Origin: Rhodoferax sp.
Lineage (GTDB): Bacteria; Pseudomonadota; Gammaproteobacteria; Burkholderiales; Burkholderiaceae_C
Assembly (NCBI GenBank): GCA_016790475.1
Contig: JAEUOX010000340.1
Location: 1 to 46,035, forward strand
Reading direction: 5' to 3'
DNA: 46,035 nucleotides
Shown here piece after piece: positions 1 to 11,823 of this stretch. The notes beneath the pieces are model-generated. The model saw nothing but the letters and a program-made list of their open reading frames with translations, made no database searches and was not told where the DNA came from. Numbering within the stretch: position 1 is the first letter of the stretch; every line of letters begins with the position of its first letter. The position numbers and the translations under genes were made by a program.

Positions 1-989
<989 letters not shown>

Positions 990-990
<1 letters not shown>

Positions 991-2144
991 TGGTCCGGCG
1001 CCCGTCCGCCCCGCCCCCGCCCGCCGGCCGCGCCGGCGCCGCGGTGACGCTGCGCGACGTCGCGCTGGCCGCCCGCACGACGCCGATGACGGTCTCCAAC
1101 GTGATCAACGGCCGCAAGGGCCAGGTCGGTGCCGAGATGATCGCCCGCGTGCTGGCGGCCTGCGAGCGGCTCGGCTACCGGCCGCATGCCAGCGCCCGGC
1201 AGCTGCGCACGCAGCGCCGCATGACGGTCGGCGTGATCATCGTGGACCCGTCTGCGCACTACCTGTCCGATCCGTTCACGGCGGCGATGCTGGCCGGGCT
1301 CAATGACGTGCTGCAGGTGGCCGGCTATTCGATCATGCTGCAGGGCGCCTCGCCGGCCGATCTGGCCACGCTGCCGCTGCTGCGCCGCATCGAGAGTGAC
1401 GGCATCTGCCTGCTGACCTCCGGCGCCCCGGCACAGCGCCTGGCGATGATCCAGCAGGTGGCGGCGCTGGGCCAGCCGCTGGTGCTGATCCAGGACGAGC
1501 TGCCCGACAGCATCTCCGACGCCTGCGCGCTGCTGCAGGACGACCAGGGCGGCGGTGCCGAGATCGCGCGCCATCTGTTCGGGCAGGCCTGCCGCCAGGC
1601 GGTGATGCTGCTGCCCGCAGTGCCCTGGGCCGCGATGGAGCGGCGCGAGGCCGGCGTGCGCGCGGTGCTCGCCACGATGCCGAAGCCGCCGGCCTTCCAT
1701 GTCGTGCATTGCGGCGACGAGGGTTTCGACGACACCCAGGCCGCGTTCGCGCAGCATGTGGCCCGGCATGGCCTGCCGGACGTCGTCATCGGCGGCAACG
1801 ACCGCATGGCGATCGCTGCGATGAAGTACCTGCAGGCGCAGGGCTGCGCCGTGCCGGCCGATGTGCGCGTGACCGGCTTCAACGGCTTCGACTTCTGGCG
1901 GTATGCCAGCCCGGAGCTGACGACCGTCTTCTCGCCGGCGTTCCAGCTCGGAGAGGAAAGCGCCCGGGCGCTGCTCCGGCGCCTGGAGAGCGGCAGTTTC
2001 CCGGCGCGGCGGCGCGTGCTGCCGGTCGTGTTTGCGCCCACGGTCTCGTCGCAGGCGACAGCGCGCGCTGCGCCGGCCGCGGGCCCGGGCGGGTCGAAGA
2101 GGCACCGAAACGCCGCCAGCGCGCGGCATTTAACCAAGGAGTAG
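990..2144 (+). CDS. LacI family transcriptional regulator
   Basis: 384 residues. The ATG at 990 shares its A with the TGA of the dehydratase gene, so the two are translationally coupled. An N-terminal LacI helix-turn-helix lies at about residues 20-66 (LRDVALAARTTPMTVSNVING, then the hinge-helix region RPHASARQLR). It is followed by a periplasmic-binding-protein-like sugar sensor domain (TVGVIIVDPSAHYLSDPF; DVVIGGNDRMAIAAMKYLQ; VRVTGFNGFDFWRYASPELTTV). It probably controls the dehydratase and the downstream transporter and enzymes in response to a sugar acid or related ligand. The last ~35 residues are low-complexity and basic. The family assignment is firm; target operators were not located. 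Confidence 0.92.
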
Positions 2145-2149
2145 AGCTG

Positions 2150-3736
2150 ATGACGACGATGCGGATCCCGATGAAGAGCCTCGCCCTGGCGAGCACGGCC
2201 GTTGTTCTTGCCGCTGCTGCGGGGCATGCCCAGGCCCAGGCGTTCCGGTGCCCGCGCACCGGCGGCGACCTGATCTATGCGCTGGAGTCCAAGGTGCCGG
2301 GGCTGGACCAGCACACCTCGAACGCCGGTGCCACGCGCAACGTGGCGCTGAACATCTACGAGTCGCTGGTCACCCGCGACGAGGCGATGAACCCGGTGCT
2401 GGAGCTGGCCGAGTCGATGACGGTGAGCCCGGATGGCAAGACCTACACCTTCAAGCTGCGCCAGGGCATCCAGTTCCACAACGGCAAGACGATGACCTCG
2501 GCCGATGTCATGGCCTCCTTCGACCGCTACAAGCGCGTCGGCGTGGACCGCTCGATCCTGGACCCGGTCGACAAGTGGACGACGCCGGACGCCAACACCT
2601 TCGTGATCACGCTGAAGGAGGCACGCCCGCTGTTCATCGAGGCGCTGTCCTCGTTCACGGTGCCGATCGTCATCGTGCCGTCCGAGAACGCGCAGGCACC
2701 GGCCCAGCAGCTGCCGGTCGTCGGCACCGGCCCGTTCAAGCTGGAGGAATTCCGCGCCGACAGCTTCGTGAAGCTGCGCCGCTTCGATGGCTACAAGCCC
2801 GACACCCGGCACAACACGATCACCGGCTACGGCGGCAACAAGCGGGCCTGCGTCGACACCGTCACGTTCCGGATGATGACCGAGCCGGCGGCCCGGACCG
2901 CGGCGCTTGAGGTCGGCGAGATCCATGCTGTCGAGGATGTGCCGGCCGCGTCGCAGAAGCGGCTGCGCGACAACAAGGCGATCAAGCTGGCGCGTCTGGA
3001 GACCTTCTGGATGAACGTGGCCTACCCGAACTTCTCGAACCCGCCGACCGACAACCCCAAGGTGCGCCAGGCGATGCTTGCTGCCATGGACTTCGAAGAG
3101 ATCATGGAGGCCGCCCACGAGGGGCAATACAAGCTCAACCCGGGCTTCCAGTTCCCGGGCCAGCAGTACTACACCGAGGCTGGCAAGGAGTTGCTGAACC
3201 AGAAGAACCGCGCCCGGGCCCGCCAGCTGCTGCAGGAGGGCGGCTACAAGGGCGAGAAGATCGAGCTGCTGACCAACCGCGACTTTCCGGTCATGTACAA
3301 CACCGCGCTGGTCATGGCCGAGCAGCTCAAGGCGGCCGGCATGAATGCCGAACTGGTGGTGCTGGACTGGCCGGCCGCGCTGCAGCGCAGCCAGAAGGAG
3401 ACCACCGGCTGGAACGTGTTCTACACCGGCTGGATCACCGTGATCGCGCTGGGCGGCCCGCAGACGCTGCGCCAGATGGCCGAGCCCAACCCGGTCTACA
3501 AGCCGAAGGACAACAAGGTCGACCCCGGCTACATGGCGGCCTTCAACGAGATCAACACCGCACCGACGCTGCAGGCGCGCCAGGCCGCGTTCGCGAAGGC
3601 CCAGCGCATCGCGATCGACCAGGTCATGGCGATCCCGTTCGGCGTGGCGCCGAAGACGCAGGCGGTGCGGGCCAACGTGGAGGGCTACAAGGCCTACTAC
3701 ACGCCGCGCCTCTCCAACGTCTGGCTGACGAACTGA
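2150..3736 (+). CDS. ABC transporter substrate-binding protein, family 5 (DppA/OppA type)
   Basis: 528 residues. The ATG at 2150 was chosen because AAGGAG (2136-2141) sits 8 bases upstream and the first ~30 residues form a signal peptide (MKSLALASTAVVLAAAAGHAQAQA). Family-5 features follow: GGDLIYALES at the mature start, LNIYESLVTRDEAMNPVLELAE, the TYTFKLRQGIQFHNG segment and VVGTGPFKLEEF. It binds its ligand in the periplasm and delivers it to the permeases encoded next. Family members bind peptides but also opines, glycosides and sugar-acid-like compounds, and the neighbouring dehydratase and enolase-superfamily genes argue for a non-peptide ligand here. It starts 5 bases after the LacI stop, so it may be co-transcribed with the regulator. 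Confidence 0.93.
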   Translation: MTTMRIPMKSLALASTAVVLAAAAGHAQAQAFRCPRTGGDLIYALESKVPGLDQHTSNAGATRNVALNIYESLVTRDEAMNPVLELAESMTVSPDGKTYTFKLRQGIQFHNGKTMTSADVMASFDRYKRVGVDRSILDPVDKWTTPDANTFVITLKEARPLFIEALSSFTVPIVIVPSENAQAPAQQLPVVGTGPFKLEEFRADSFVKLRRFDGYKPDTRHNTITGYGGNKRACVDTVTFRMMTEPAARTAALEVGEIHAVEDVPAASQKRLRDNKAIKLARLETFWMNVAYPNFSNPPTDNPKVRQAMLAAMDFEEIMEAAHEGQYKLNPGFQFPGQQYYTEAGKELLNQKNRARARQLLQEGGYKGEKIELLTNRDFPVMYNTALVMAEQLKAAGMNAELVVLDWPAALQRSQKETTGWNVFYTGWITVIALGGPQTLRQMAEPNPVYKPKDNKVDPGYMAAFNEINTAPTLQARQAAFAKAQRIAIDQVMAIPFGVAPKTQAVRANVEGYKAYYTPRLSNVWLTN

Positions 3737-3779
3737 GCGTGATGCAGCAGGGCCGGCCGCCGCACGGAGATGCACGGGC

Positions 3780-4733
3780 ATGATGGCGTATTGCCTCAAG
3801 CGCCTGCTGCAGTGCATTCCGCTGCTGCTGCTGGTCAGCCTGCTGTCGTTCGGGCTGATCAAGCTGGTGCCGGGGGACCCGGCCGTCGTGATGGGCGGCA
3901 CCAACGCGACGGCCGCCGAAATCGACACCATCCGCAAGAACCTCGGGCTGGACCGCCCCTTCCATGTCCAGATCCTGAGCTTCTACGGCAACCTGGCCCA
4001 GGGGGACCTGGGCCGCTCGCTGATGCTGGGCCAGCCGGTCAAGCAGGCGATCCTGGAGCGCATCCCGGCCACCGTCACGATCGCGCTGTACTCGATGCTG
4101 CTGACGGTGCTGGCCGGCCTGGCGATCGGCGTGCTGGCGGCGCTGCGGCACAAGACCTGGGTCGACCAGACGGTGATGACGGTGGCGCTGATCGGCGTGT
4201 CGCTGCCCAATTTCTGGCTCGGTCTGGTGCTGATCCTGGTGTTCTCGGTGCATCTGGGCTGGCTGCCCACCGGCGGTTATGTCGAGCTTTCGGCCGATCC
4301 GCTCGGCTGGCTGCGCAGCGCGACGCTGCCGGCGCTGTCGCTGGCGATGCTGCAGATCGGCCTGCTGGCGCGCATCACGCGCTCGGCCATGCTGGAGGTG
4401 CTGCGGCAGGACTACATCCGCACCGCGCGCGCCAAGGGGCTGTCGGAGTGGGCGGTGATCGCCCGCCATGCGATGGCCAACGTCGCGATCCCGGTCGTGA
4501 CGGTCGTGGGCCTGATCTTCTCGGTGCTGCTGTCGGGCTCGATCATCGTCGAGACGGTGTTCTCGGTGCCCGGCATGGGCGCGCTGCTGGGCAACGCGAT
4601 CCTGCGTCGGGACTACCCGATGATCCAGGGCGGCCTGCTGTTCGTCGCCACGGCGCTGATGCTGCTGAACATCCTGGTCGATGTGGCCTATGCCTGGTTC
4701 GACCCGCGCGTGCGCGTCGGCGGGGGGCACTGA
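3780..4733 (+). CDS. ABC transporter permease, DppB type
   Basis: 317 residues, inner membrane. The ATG at 3780 is preceded by a GGAG-type ribosome site about 13 bases upstream; a second ATG follows directly. The N-terminus (MMAYCLKRLLQCIPLLLLVSLLSF) is the typical first membrane helix of DppB proteins, followed by the periplasmic loop with KLVPGDPA and then five more hydrophobic segments. The ATPase-contacting EAA loop is visible as LEVLRQDYIRTARAKGLSEWAV near residues 205-226. It forms the translocation pore with the next permease. Separated from the binding-protein gene by 43 bases. Confidence 0.94.
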   Translation: MMAYCLKRLLQCIPLLLLVSLLSFGLIKLVPGDPAVVMGGTNATAAEIDTIRKNLGLDRPFHVQILSFYGNLAQGDLGRSLMLGQPVKQAILERIPATVTIALYSMLLTVLAGLAIGVLAALRHKTWVDQTVMTVALIGVSLPNFWLGLVLILVFSVHLGWLPTGGYVELSADPLGWLRSATLPALSLAMLQIGLLARITRSAMLEVLRQDYIRTARAKGLSEWAVIARHAMANVAIPVVTVVGLIFSVLLSGSIIVETVFSVPGMGALLGNAILRRDYPMIQGGLLFVATALMLLNILVDVAYAWFDPRVRVGGGH

Positions 4734-4734
4734 G

Positions 4735-5606
4735 ATGGCACAGGCAGGCAGGGCGGTGCGTCGTTCGCTGTGGCTGGGCACGCTGGGCCGGCTGCTGCGG
4801 CACCGCGCCTTCGTGATCGGTGCGCTGCTGTTCGGCGCGATGGTGCTGCTGGCGCTGCTCGGCCCCTGGCTGGGCAGCGGCGACCCGAACAAGCTCGCGG
4901 TGCGTTTCCGCTTCCAGCCGCCGTCGATGGACCACCTGCTGGGCACCGACAACCTGGGCCGCTCGATGCTGAGCCGGGTGATCCATGGCGCGCAGCTCAG
5001 CCTGATGATCGGCCTGTGGGTCGTCGTGCTCAACGCGGTGTTCGGCGTGCTGCTGGGCGCGGTGGCCGGCTATTTCTCGCGGCTGGACGGGCCGCTGATG
5101 CGCTTTGCCGACGCGCTGATGGCCTTCCCGTCGGTGCTGCTGGCCATCGGCATCGCTGCCGCGCTGGGGCCGTCGACGTTCACCGTGGTGGTGGCGCTGG
5201 CGGTCGTCTACATCCCGCGCACGGCGCGCATCCTGCGCGCGTCGGTGCTGGTCGTGCGCGAGCTCGACTATGTGCATTCGGCGCGGGTGTCCGGTGCCAC
5301 GCATGCGCACATCCTGTGGCGCCACATCCTGCCCAACAGCATGGCGCCGCTGATCGTGCAGCTCAGCTTCGTGTTCGCCTATGCGGTGCTGTCGGAGGCG
5401 GTGCTGAGCTTCCTGGGGCTCGGCGCCCCGCCGACGCAGCCGAGCTGGGGCATCCTGATCGCCGAGGGCCGCGGCTACATCCGCGAAGCCTGGTGGCTGA
5501 CCTTCATGCCGGGCGCGGCCATTGCGGTGACGGTGCTGGGTGTCAACCTGCTGGGCGACGGGCTGCGCGACGTGCTCGATCCCCGCCTCAAGATCGAGCA
5601 GGGCTG

Positions 5607-5607
<1 letters not shown>
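4735..5607 (+). CDS. ABC transporter permease, DppC type
   Basis: 290 residues. The ATG at 4735 lies 1 base after the TGA of the DppB-type gene. The OppC-type N-terminal region with one membrane helix (AFVIGALLFGAMVLLALLGPW) is followed by HLLGTDNLGRSMLSRVIHGAQ, the hallmark of DppC permeases, then the binding-protein-dependent transport domain. The EAA loop reads RELDYVHSARVSGATHAHILWRH-like near residues 173-195 and the C-terminus NLLGDGLRDVLDPRLK is canonical. It pairs with the preceding permease in the inner membrane. Its TGA overlaps the ATG of the next gene by one base, consistent with one operon. Confidence 0.94.
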
Positions 5608-6595
<988 letters not shown>

Positions 6596-6599
<4 letters not shown>

Positions 6600-7606
6600 G
6601 TGCCGTGGCACCGCTGGTCGTCGTTGAGGGCCTGACCAAGCACTACCCGGTGCGCGAGGGCCTGCTGATCCCGCGCGAGGTCGGGCGCGTGCGCGCGGTG
6701 GACGGCGTGTCCTTCCAGGTTGCCGAGGGCGAGACGCTGGGCCTGGTCGGCGAGTCCGGCTGCGGCAAGTCGACGGTCGCCAAGCTGCTGGTGCGGCTGG
6801 TCGAGCCGACGGCGGGCAGCGTGCGCATCGACGGCGTCGACCTGGCGGCGCTGGACCCGGCGGCGCTGCGCAGTGCGCGCCGCGCGCTGCAGATCGTGTT
6901 CCAGGACCCGCAGGCCTCGCTGAACCCGCGCATGCGGGCCGAGGACATCGTCGTCGAGCCGCTGGTGATCCAGGGTGCGCAGCGCGGGCCGGAGCTGCGC
7001 CGGCGCGCGGCCGAGCTCCTGGAGATGGTCGGCCTGTCGGCCGCGCAGGCCGGCTCCTACCCGCATGAGTTCTCCGGCGGCCAGCGCCAGCGGCTGGGCA
7101 TCGCGCGGGCGATCGCGCCGAACCCGCGCTTCATCGTCTGCGACGAGGCGGTGTCCGCACTCGACGTCTCGGTGCAGGCCCAGATCATCAACCTGCTGCA
7201 GGACCTGCAGCGCGACCTGAGGCTCAGCTACCTGTTCATCTCGCACGACCTGTCGGTCGTCAAGCACATCAGCGACCGCGTCGCGGTGATGTACCTGGGC
7301 AAGATCGTCGAGATCGCCGACAAGCGCAGCCTGTACCGGGCGCCGGTCCACCCCTACACCCGCGCGCTGATCGCGTCGATCCCGGTCGCGCATCCGCGGC
7401 TGCGCCAGCCGCGCACGCGCCTGGCCGGCGACCTGCCCAGCGCACTGGCGCCGCCGCCGGGCTGTGCCTTCCACACCCGCTGCGCGCATGCCGGTGACGC
7501 CTGCCGCAGCCAGGTGCCGCCGCTGCGGCCGCTGGGCCCGCAGCGCCTGGTGGCCTGCCATTTCGCGGAGCGCTTTGCGCCCGCGTCCGATCCACCGCCC
7601 CCCTGA
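6596..7606 (+). CDS. ABC transporter ATP-binding protein, DppF type
   Basis: 336 residues; the ATG at 6596 overlaps the DppD-type stop by 4 bases (ATGA). Motifs: Walker A GESGCGKS, the QDP-type Q-loop [13 protein letters not shown], signature [14 protein letters not shown], Walker [17 protein letters not shown] and switch [13 protein letters not shown]. The C-terminal HPY domain contains [14 protein letters not shown]. Second ATPase subunit of the importer. The stop codon at 7604-7606 overlaps the GAGGAG ribosome site of the downstream dioxygenase gene, so transporter and enzymes are expressed together. Confidence 0.95.
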
Positions 7607-7615
7607 GGAGATGCC

Positions 7616-8509
7616 ATGATCAGCGACGAGGATGTAGCGCGCTACCAGCGCGACGGGTATCTGGTGATTCCGGATGTGTTGTCGGCCCGGGAGGTGGACG
7701 ACCTGCGCCGCGCCACCGAAGCCCAGGTGGAGCGCTCGCGCCAGGCCAGCGCCCACACCGACGTGTTCGACCTGGAGCCGGGCCACAGCGCGAGCCAGCC
7801 CCGGCTGCGGCGCATCAAGTCGCCGCACCTGCAGGATCCGGCGTATGCCCGCATGGTGCGGCACCCCGGCATCGTCGCGGTGCTGTGCAGGCTGTGGGGC
7901 CCGAATGTGCGCTTTGACCAGTCCAAGCTCAACCTGAAGGCGGCCGGCTTCGGCTCGCCGGTGGAGTGGCACCAGGACTGGGCCTTCTACCCGCACACCA
8001 ACGACGACCTGGCGGCGGTCGGCATCATGATCGACGACTTCACGCCGGACAACGGCTCCATGCTCGTGATCCCGGGCAGCCATACCGGGCCCATCTACGA
8101 CCACAACACCAACGGCGTGTTTGTCGGTGGGATCGACCCCTCCACCAGTGGCATCGATTTTTCCAAGGCCGTGATGTGTACCGGACGGGCCGGCTCGATC
8201 ACGGTCCACCATGCGCGGCTGCTGCATGGTTCCTCGGCCAACATCTCCGGCCAGCCGCGGCGCTTCCTGCTGCACCAGTACCGCGCGGGTGATGCCTGGC
8301 CGCTCGTGCACCGGCCCGCCAGCTGGGAGGCCTGGACGTCCCTGCTGGTGGCCGGCGAGGAAACCCTGGAGCCGCGCATGACCGCCGTGCCCGTGCGCCT
8401 GCCCTACCCCGCTTCTGCTGCGCGGCTGGAAACCTTGTACGAGATGCAGCTCGATCTGGGCACGCGGTACTTCAAGCGCGCCGACGAAGCCGCGGGCGCC
8501 GGCGTCTGA
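7616..8509 (+). CDS. Phytanoyl-CoA dioxygenase (PhyH) family protein
   Basis: 297 residues. An Fe(II)/2-oxoglutarate-dependent oxygenase of the PhyH family, which hydroxylates an aliphatic carbon next to a carboxylate or similar group. The iron triad is visible: H119-x-D121 in EWHQDWAFYPH and the distal H204 in HHARLLHGSS. An arginine suited to 2-oxoglutarate binding follows in GQPRRFLLHQY. The N-terminus (YQRDGYLVIPDVLS) is the typical PhyH start. The ATG is preceded by GAGGAG with a 6-base gap. Its place between a transporter and an enolase-superfamily gene suggests it acts on the imported compound or releases its side chain. Substrate unknown; the EctD ectoine hydroxylase belongs to the same family, but no other ectoine genes are near. 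Confidence 0.88.
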   Translation: MISDEDVARYQRDGYLVIPDVLSAREVDDLRRATEAQVERSRQASAHTDVFDLEPGHSASQPRLRRIKSPHLQDPAYARMVRHPGIVAVLCRLWGPNVRFDQSKLNLKAAGFGSPVEWHQDWAFYPHTNDDLAAVGIMIDDFTPDNGSMLVIPGSHTGPIYDHNTNGVFVGGIDPSTSGIDFSKAVMCTGRAGSITVHHARLLHGSSANISGQPRRFLLHQYRAGDAWPLVHRPASWEAWTSLLVAGEETLEPRMTAVPVRLPYPASAARLETLYEMQLDLGTRYFKRADEAAGAGV

Positions 8510-8525
8510 CGGCGGGAGGCCCGCC

Positions 8526-9698
8526 GTGCGCATCACCGCCGTCGATCCCATCCTGCTGCAGGGCAGCCAGACCTACCATGCCTCGGCGAGCGGCACCGAG
8601 GCCACCGACAACGGCGACTGGCAGCTGATCATCAAGGTCTCGACGAACGAAGGCCTGACCGGCTGGGCCGACGTCGAGACGCTCGGCCCGGCCGCGGTGG
8701 CCATCATCGCCGGCCAGGGCATGGCGATCCTGGGCTTCAAGACGCTGGGAGAATTGCTGGTGGGCGAGAACCCGCTGGACACCGAGCGCCTGTGGGACAA
8801 GCTCTACATCGGCAGTGCCTACTACGGCCGGCGCGGCATCGCGATGCAGTGCCTGTCGGCGCTTGACAACGCGTTGTGGTCGATCCGCGCGCAGGCCACC
8901 GGCGTGCCGATCGCGACGCTGCTGGGCGGGCGCCGGCACGACCGGGTGCTGGCCTACGCCTCCACGCTGTTCCGCGAGACACCCGAGGGCATGGCCGACG
9001 CGGCCCGCGCCTATGTGGAGCGCGGTTTCCGGGCCGTGAAGTTCGGCTGGGGCGTGTTCGGGCAGGACCCGGGCCGCGACCGCGAGCTGGTGGCCGCCGC
9101 GCGCGAGGCGCTGGGCCCGGAGCGGCACCTGCTGGTCGACCCCGGCTGGTACCCGGCCGGCTGGACACGGCCCGGCCCGATGCGCAGCCTGCGCGAGAAC
9201 ATCGCGCTCTGCGAATGGCTGGCCGACTACGACGTGGGCTGGGTCGAGGACTTCATCCACCCGGAGCACTTCGCCGAGTACGCGACGGTGCGCGCGCACA
9301 GCCCGGTGCCGGTGGCCGCCGGCGAGCAGGTGGCCACGCACTGGGAGTTCGAGCGCTTCATCGGCGACGGCTGTGTGGACGTGATCCAGCCCGACCTGTC
9401 GCGCTGCGGCGGCCTGACGGTGGCGCGCCGGGTGGCGCAGATGGCCCACGACGCGGGCATCGACCTGGTGCCGCATTCCTGGCTGACGCATCTGCTCACC
9501 GGCTACTCGCTGCAGCTGATCGCCACGCTGCCGCGCGCGCGCTTCGTCGAGTTCAATGTGTCCCAGAGCGCGCTCACGCGTGGCATCGCACCGGCCCGCT
9601 TCACGCTGGAGGCGGACGGCTGCATCGCCATTCCCGACAGCGTGGACATGGGCGTGCGGGTGGACGAGGATTTCATTGCCGCGCACCGCGTCAACTGA
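8526..9698 (+). CDS. Mandelate racemase/muconate lactonizing enzyme family (enolase superfamily)
   Basis: 390 residues, GTG start at 8526 with GGGAGG 6 bases upstream. An N-terminal capping domain (RITAVDPILLQG) is followed by a TIM barrel carrying the three Mg2+ ligands D205 (LLVDPGW), E241 (WVEDF) and E267 (AGEQ), and a general acid/base H317 (LVPHSW). The usual Lys-x-Lys on strand two reads AVKFGWG here, so K172 is present but the second lysine is replaced. The family abstracts the proton alpha to a carboxylate to racemise, epimerise or dehydrate acid sugars and N-acyl amino acids. A dehydratase or cycloisomerase role fits with the upstream sugar-acid dehydratase. Specific substrate not assignable. 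Confidence 0.9.
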   Translation: MRITAVDPILLQGSQTYHASASGTEATDNGDWQLIIKVSTNEGLTGWADVETLGPAAVAIIAGQGMAILGFKTLGELLVGENPLDTERLWDKLYIGSAYYGRRGIAMQCLSALDNALWSIRAQATGVPIATLLGGRRHDRVLAYASTLFRETPEGMADAARAYVERGFRAVKFGWGVFGQDPGRDRELVAAAREALGPERHLLVDPGWYPAGWTRPGPMRSLRENIALCEWLADYDVGWVEDFIHPEHFAEYATVRAHSPVPVAAGEQVATHWEFERFIGDGCVDVIQPDLSRCGGLTVARRVAQMAHDAGIDLVPHSWLTHLLTGYSLQLIATLPRARFVEFNVSQSALTRGIAPARFTLEADGCIAIPDSVDMGVRVDEDFIAAHRVN

Positions 9699-9728
9699 CG
9701 CGCGGCGGCGCACGAACGGAGGCCCCGG

Positions 9729-10772
9729 ATGACGGAACGACAGATCTGCCGACCGCACGAACTCGACCTGCACAGCCCGGGCCGGCGCGACTACTGGGTG
9801 GCGCTGGAGCACGACTCGATCTGGGGCGACCACCTGATCCCGTTGACGGTGTTCGTCGGCCCGCAGGCGCGCGACGGCGAGGGCCTGGTTGCGTTCGGCT
9901 CCAACCACGGCAACGAGTACGAAGGGCCGATGATCCTGCGCCGGATGATGCGCACGCTGGATCCGGCCGACGTGCTGGGCCGCATCATCCTGGTGCCGGT
10001 GCTCAACGTCGCGGCCTTCCGCGCGGCAGCGCGCGATTCCGCGCTGGACGACCATGTCAACCTGAACCGGGCCTTCGTCGACGGTGCCGGCTCGGCGCCG
10101 GGCATCAAGGGCATCACGCATCGCATCGCGGCCTTCGTGCGCGCCAGCCTGTGGCCGCAGGTGCATGTGGTGCTGGACCTGCATGCCGGCGGTCAGGTCG
10201 CGCGCTTCCTGCCGCTGACGAGCTTCCATGCGGTGGACGACCCGCAGCAGATGCGCCGCATCGAGGACACTGCGCGCTGGTTCGGCACGCCGCTGGTCAT
10301 CACCTACCAGAACGAGTCGCCGGGCCTGCTGTCCAGCGAGGCCGAGCGGCTGGGCAAGATCACGGTCGGCTGCGAGCTGGGCTGGGGAGGCGCCGTCAGC
10401 CCGGCCGGCGTGCGCTACGGCTGCCAGGGTGTGCGCGCGGCCGCGATCCACCACGGGCAGCTGCGCGGCAGCGTCGTGCCCTTTGCGCACCATGCGGACG
10501 GGACGCAGGTGCGCGCCGAGATGATCGAGCGCGACTGCTTCACGGTGGCACCGTTCGCCGGCCACTACGAGCCGCTGCTGGAGTGCGGTGCCCGGGTACG
10601 CCGGGGCGACACCGTGGCGTTGCTGCACGACTTTGAGCGCATCGACCTGGAGCCCTGGCCGGTGCGTGCCGGCGTGGACGGCATCGTCATCGCGCAGGCC
10701 TGGGGTGCGCCGGTGCTGCAGGGGCAGCATGTGCTGGTCACCGGGCGGATCGTGCCCTTCGCCGGCGGCTGA
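9729..10772 (+). CDS. Succinylglutamate desuccinylase/aspartoacylase family zinc hydrolase
   Basis: 347 residues, ATG at 9729 with a GGAGG site upstream. Zinc-dependent M14-like deacylase. Zinc ligands are H60 and E63 in GSNHGNEYEG and H152 in VLDLHAGGQ. The C-terminal ~80 residues (GHYEPLLECGARVRRGDTVA then GIVIAQAWGAPVLQGQHVL) form the small beta-barrel domain common in this family. These enzymes remove an N-acyl group from amino acids (AstE, aspartoacylase) or from N-acetyl-diaminobutyrate (DoeB); the NHGNEYEG form looks closest to DoeB-like members. In this operon it would release the acyl or amide part of the imported compound. Substrate unproven. Confidence 0.86.
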   Translation: MTERQICRPHELDLHSPGRRDYWVALEHDSIWGDHLIPLTVFVGPQARDGEGLVAFGSNHGNEYEGPMILRRMMRTLDPADVLGRIILVPVLNVAAFRAAARDSALDDHVNLNRAFVDGAGSAPGIKGITHRIAAFVRASLWPQVHVVLDLHAGGQVARFLPLTSFHAVDDPQQMRRIEDTARWFGTPLVITYQNESPGLLSSEAERLGKITVGCELGWGGAVSPAGVRYGCQGVRAAAIHHGQLRGSVVPFAHHADGTQVRAEMIERDCFTVAPFAGHYEPLLECGARVRRGDTVALLHDFERIDLEPWPVRAGVDGIVIAQAWGAPVLQGQHVLVTGRIVPFAGG

Positions 10773-10811
10773 GGCACACTCGGGCCTTGCACACCTGCTG
10801 AGAACCCTGGC

Positions 10812-11786
10812 ATGACCTCCTCGCTCCCGACCCTGCTGGTGCTGGCCGACGGCACCGAACCCCAGCTGCGCATGCTGGAGCCCTACCGGGACCGCGTGCG
10901 CATCGTCATCGGCCCGACGCTGGCGTCCGTTGCGGATGCCGCACCGGCGGCCGATGCGCTGCTGCTGTGGACCGCCAGCCGGGACCTGGTGCAGCAGGTG
11001 TTCGCGCAGGCCCCGCGTCTGCGCTGGGTGCACTCCCGCTCGGCCGGGCTGGACAGCCTGCTGTTCCCGGCCCTGGTCGACAGCCCGGTGCCGCTGACCA
11101 ACAGCAGCGGCGTCTACAGCCGCTCGCTGGGCGAGTTCGTCGCACTGGGCGTGCTGTTCTTCGCGAAAGATCTGCACCGCATGCAGCGCAACCAGGCCGC
11201 CGGGCGCTGGGCGCCGTTCGACGTGGACATGGCCGAGGGCAAGACCATGGGCATCGTCGGCTACGGCGACATCGGGCGTGCCGCCGCCCGCCTGGCCAAG
11301 GCGCTGGACATGCGGGTGCTGGCGCTGCGCCGCCGACCGGAGCAGTCGCGGGGCGACCCGCTGGTGGACGAGGTGATGGGCAACGAACGGCTGCTCGATC
11401 TGATGGCCCGCTCCGACTACGTCGTCGTCGCTGCGCCGCTGACGCCGGACACCCGCGGCCTGGTCAGCGCGCAGGCCATCGCCGCGATGAAGCCGGACGC
11501 GGTCATGATCAATGTCGGCCGCGGCGCGATCATCGACGAGCCGGCGCTGATCGACGCGCTGCGTCACAAGCGCATCCGCGGTGCCGCGCTGGATGTGTTC
11601 GCCGAGGAGCCGCTGCCCCCGGGCCACCCGATGTACGGGCTGGACAACCTGCTGCTGTCGCCGCATTGCGCCGACCACACCCGGACCTGGATCGACGACG
11701 CGATGGTGTTCTTCACCGGCAACCTGGAGCGCTTCCTGCGCGGGGAGCCGCTGCGCAACGTCGTGGAAAAGCGGCTGGGGTATTGA
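10812..11786 (+). CDS. D-isomer-specific 2-hydroxyacid dehydrogenase
   Basis: 324 residues. NAD(P)-dependent oxidoreductase interconverting 2-keto and D-2-hydroxy acids. The dinucleotide motif is GIVGYGDIGRAAARLAKAL; the catalytic triad is R237 (INVGRGAI), E265/E266 (DVFAEEP) and H285 (SPHCADH). The N-terminal half is a typical split catalytic domain (LRWVHSRSAGLDSLL, with the serine-arginine pair seen in family members acting on glyoxylate or bulky acids). It lies 39 bases after the deacylase gene and probably handles a keto or hydroxy acid released upstream. Exact substrate unknown. Confidence 0.9.
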   Translation: MTSSLPTLLVLADGTEPQLRMLEPYRDRVRIVIGPTLASVADAAPAADALLLWTASRDLVQQVFAQAPRLRWVHSRSAGLDSLLFPALVDSPVPLTNSSGVYSRSLGEFVALGVLFFAKDLHRMQRNQAAGRWAPFDVDMAEGKTMGIVGYGDIGRAAARLAKALDMRVLALRRRPEQSRGDPLVDEVMGNERLLDLMARSDYVVVAAPLTPDTRGLVSAQAIAAMKPDAVMINVGRGAIIDEPALIDALRHKRIRGAALDVFAEEPLPPGHPMYGLDNLLLSPHCADHTRTWIDDAMVFFTGNLERFLRGEPLRNVVEKRLGY

Positions 11787-11823
11787 AGCCCTGCGCGCCA
11801 CCCCTGCACCGGATGCGCCTGCC

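Noticed and set aside
7616-10772. Ectoine degradation or hydroxylation cluster (PhyH as EctD, AstE-type as DoeB)
   Set aside because: DoeA, DoeC, DoeD and EctABC are absent and the neighbours are sugar-acid enzymes; family membership alone is not enough.
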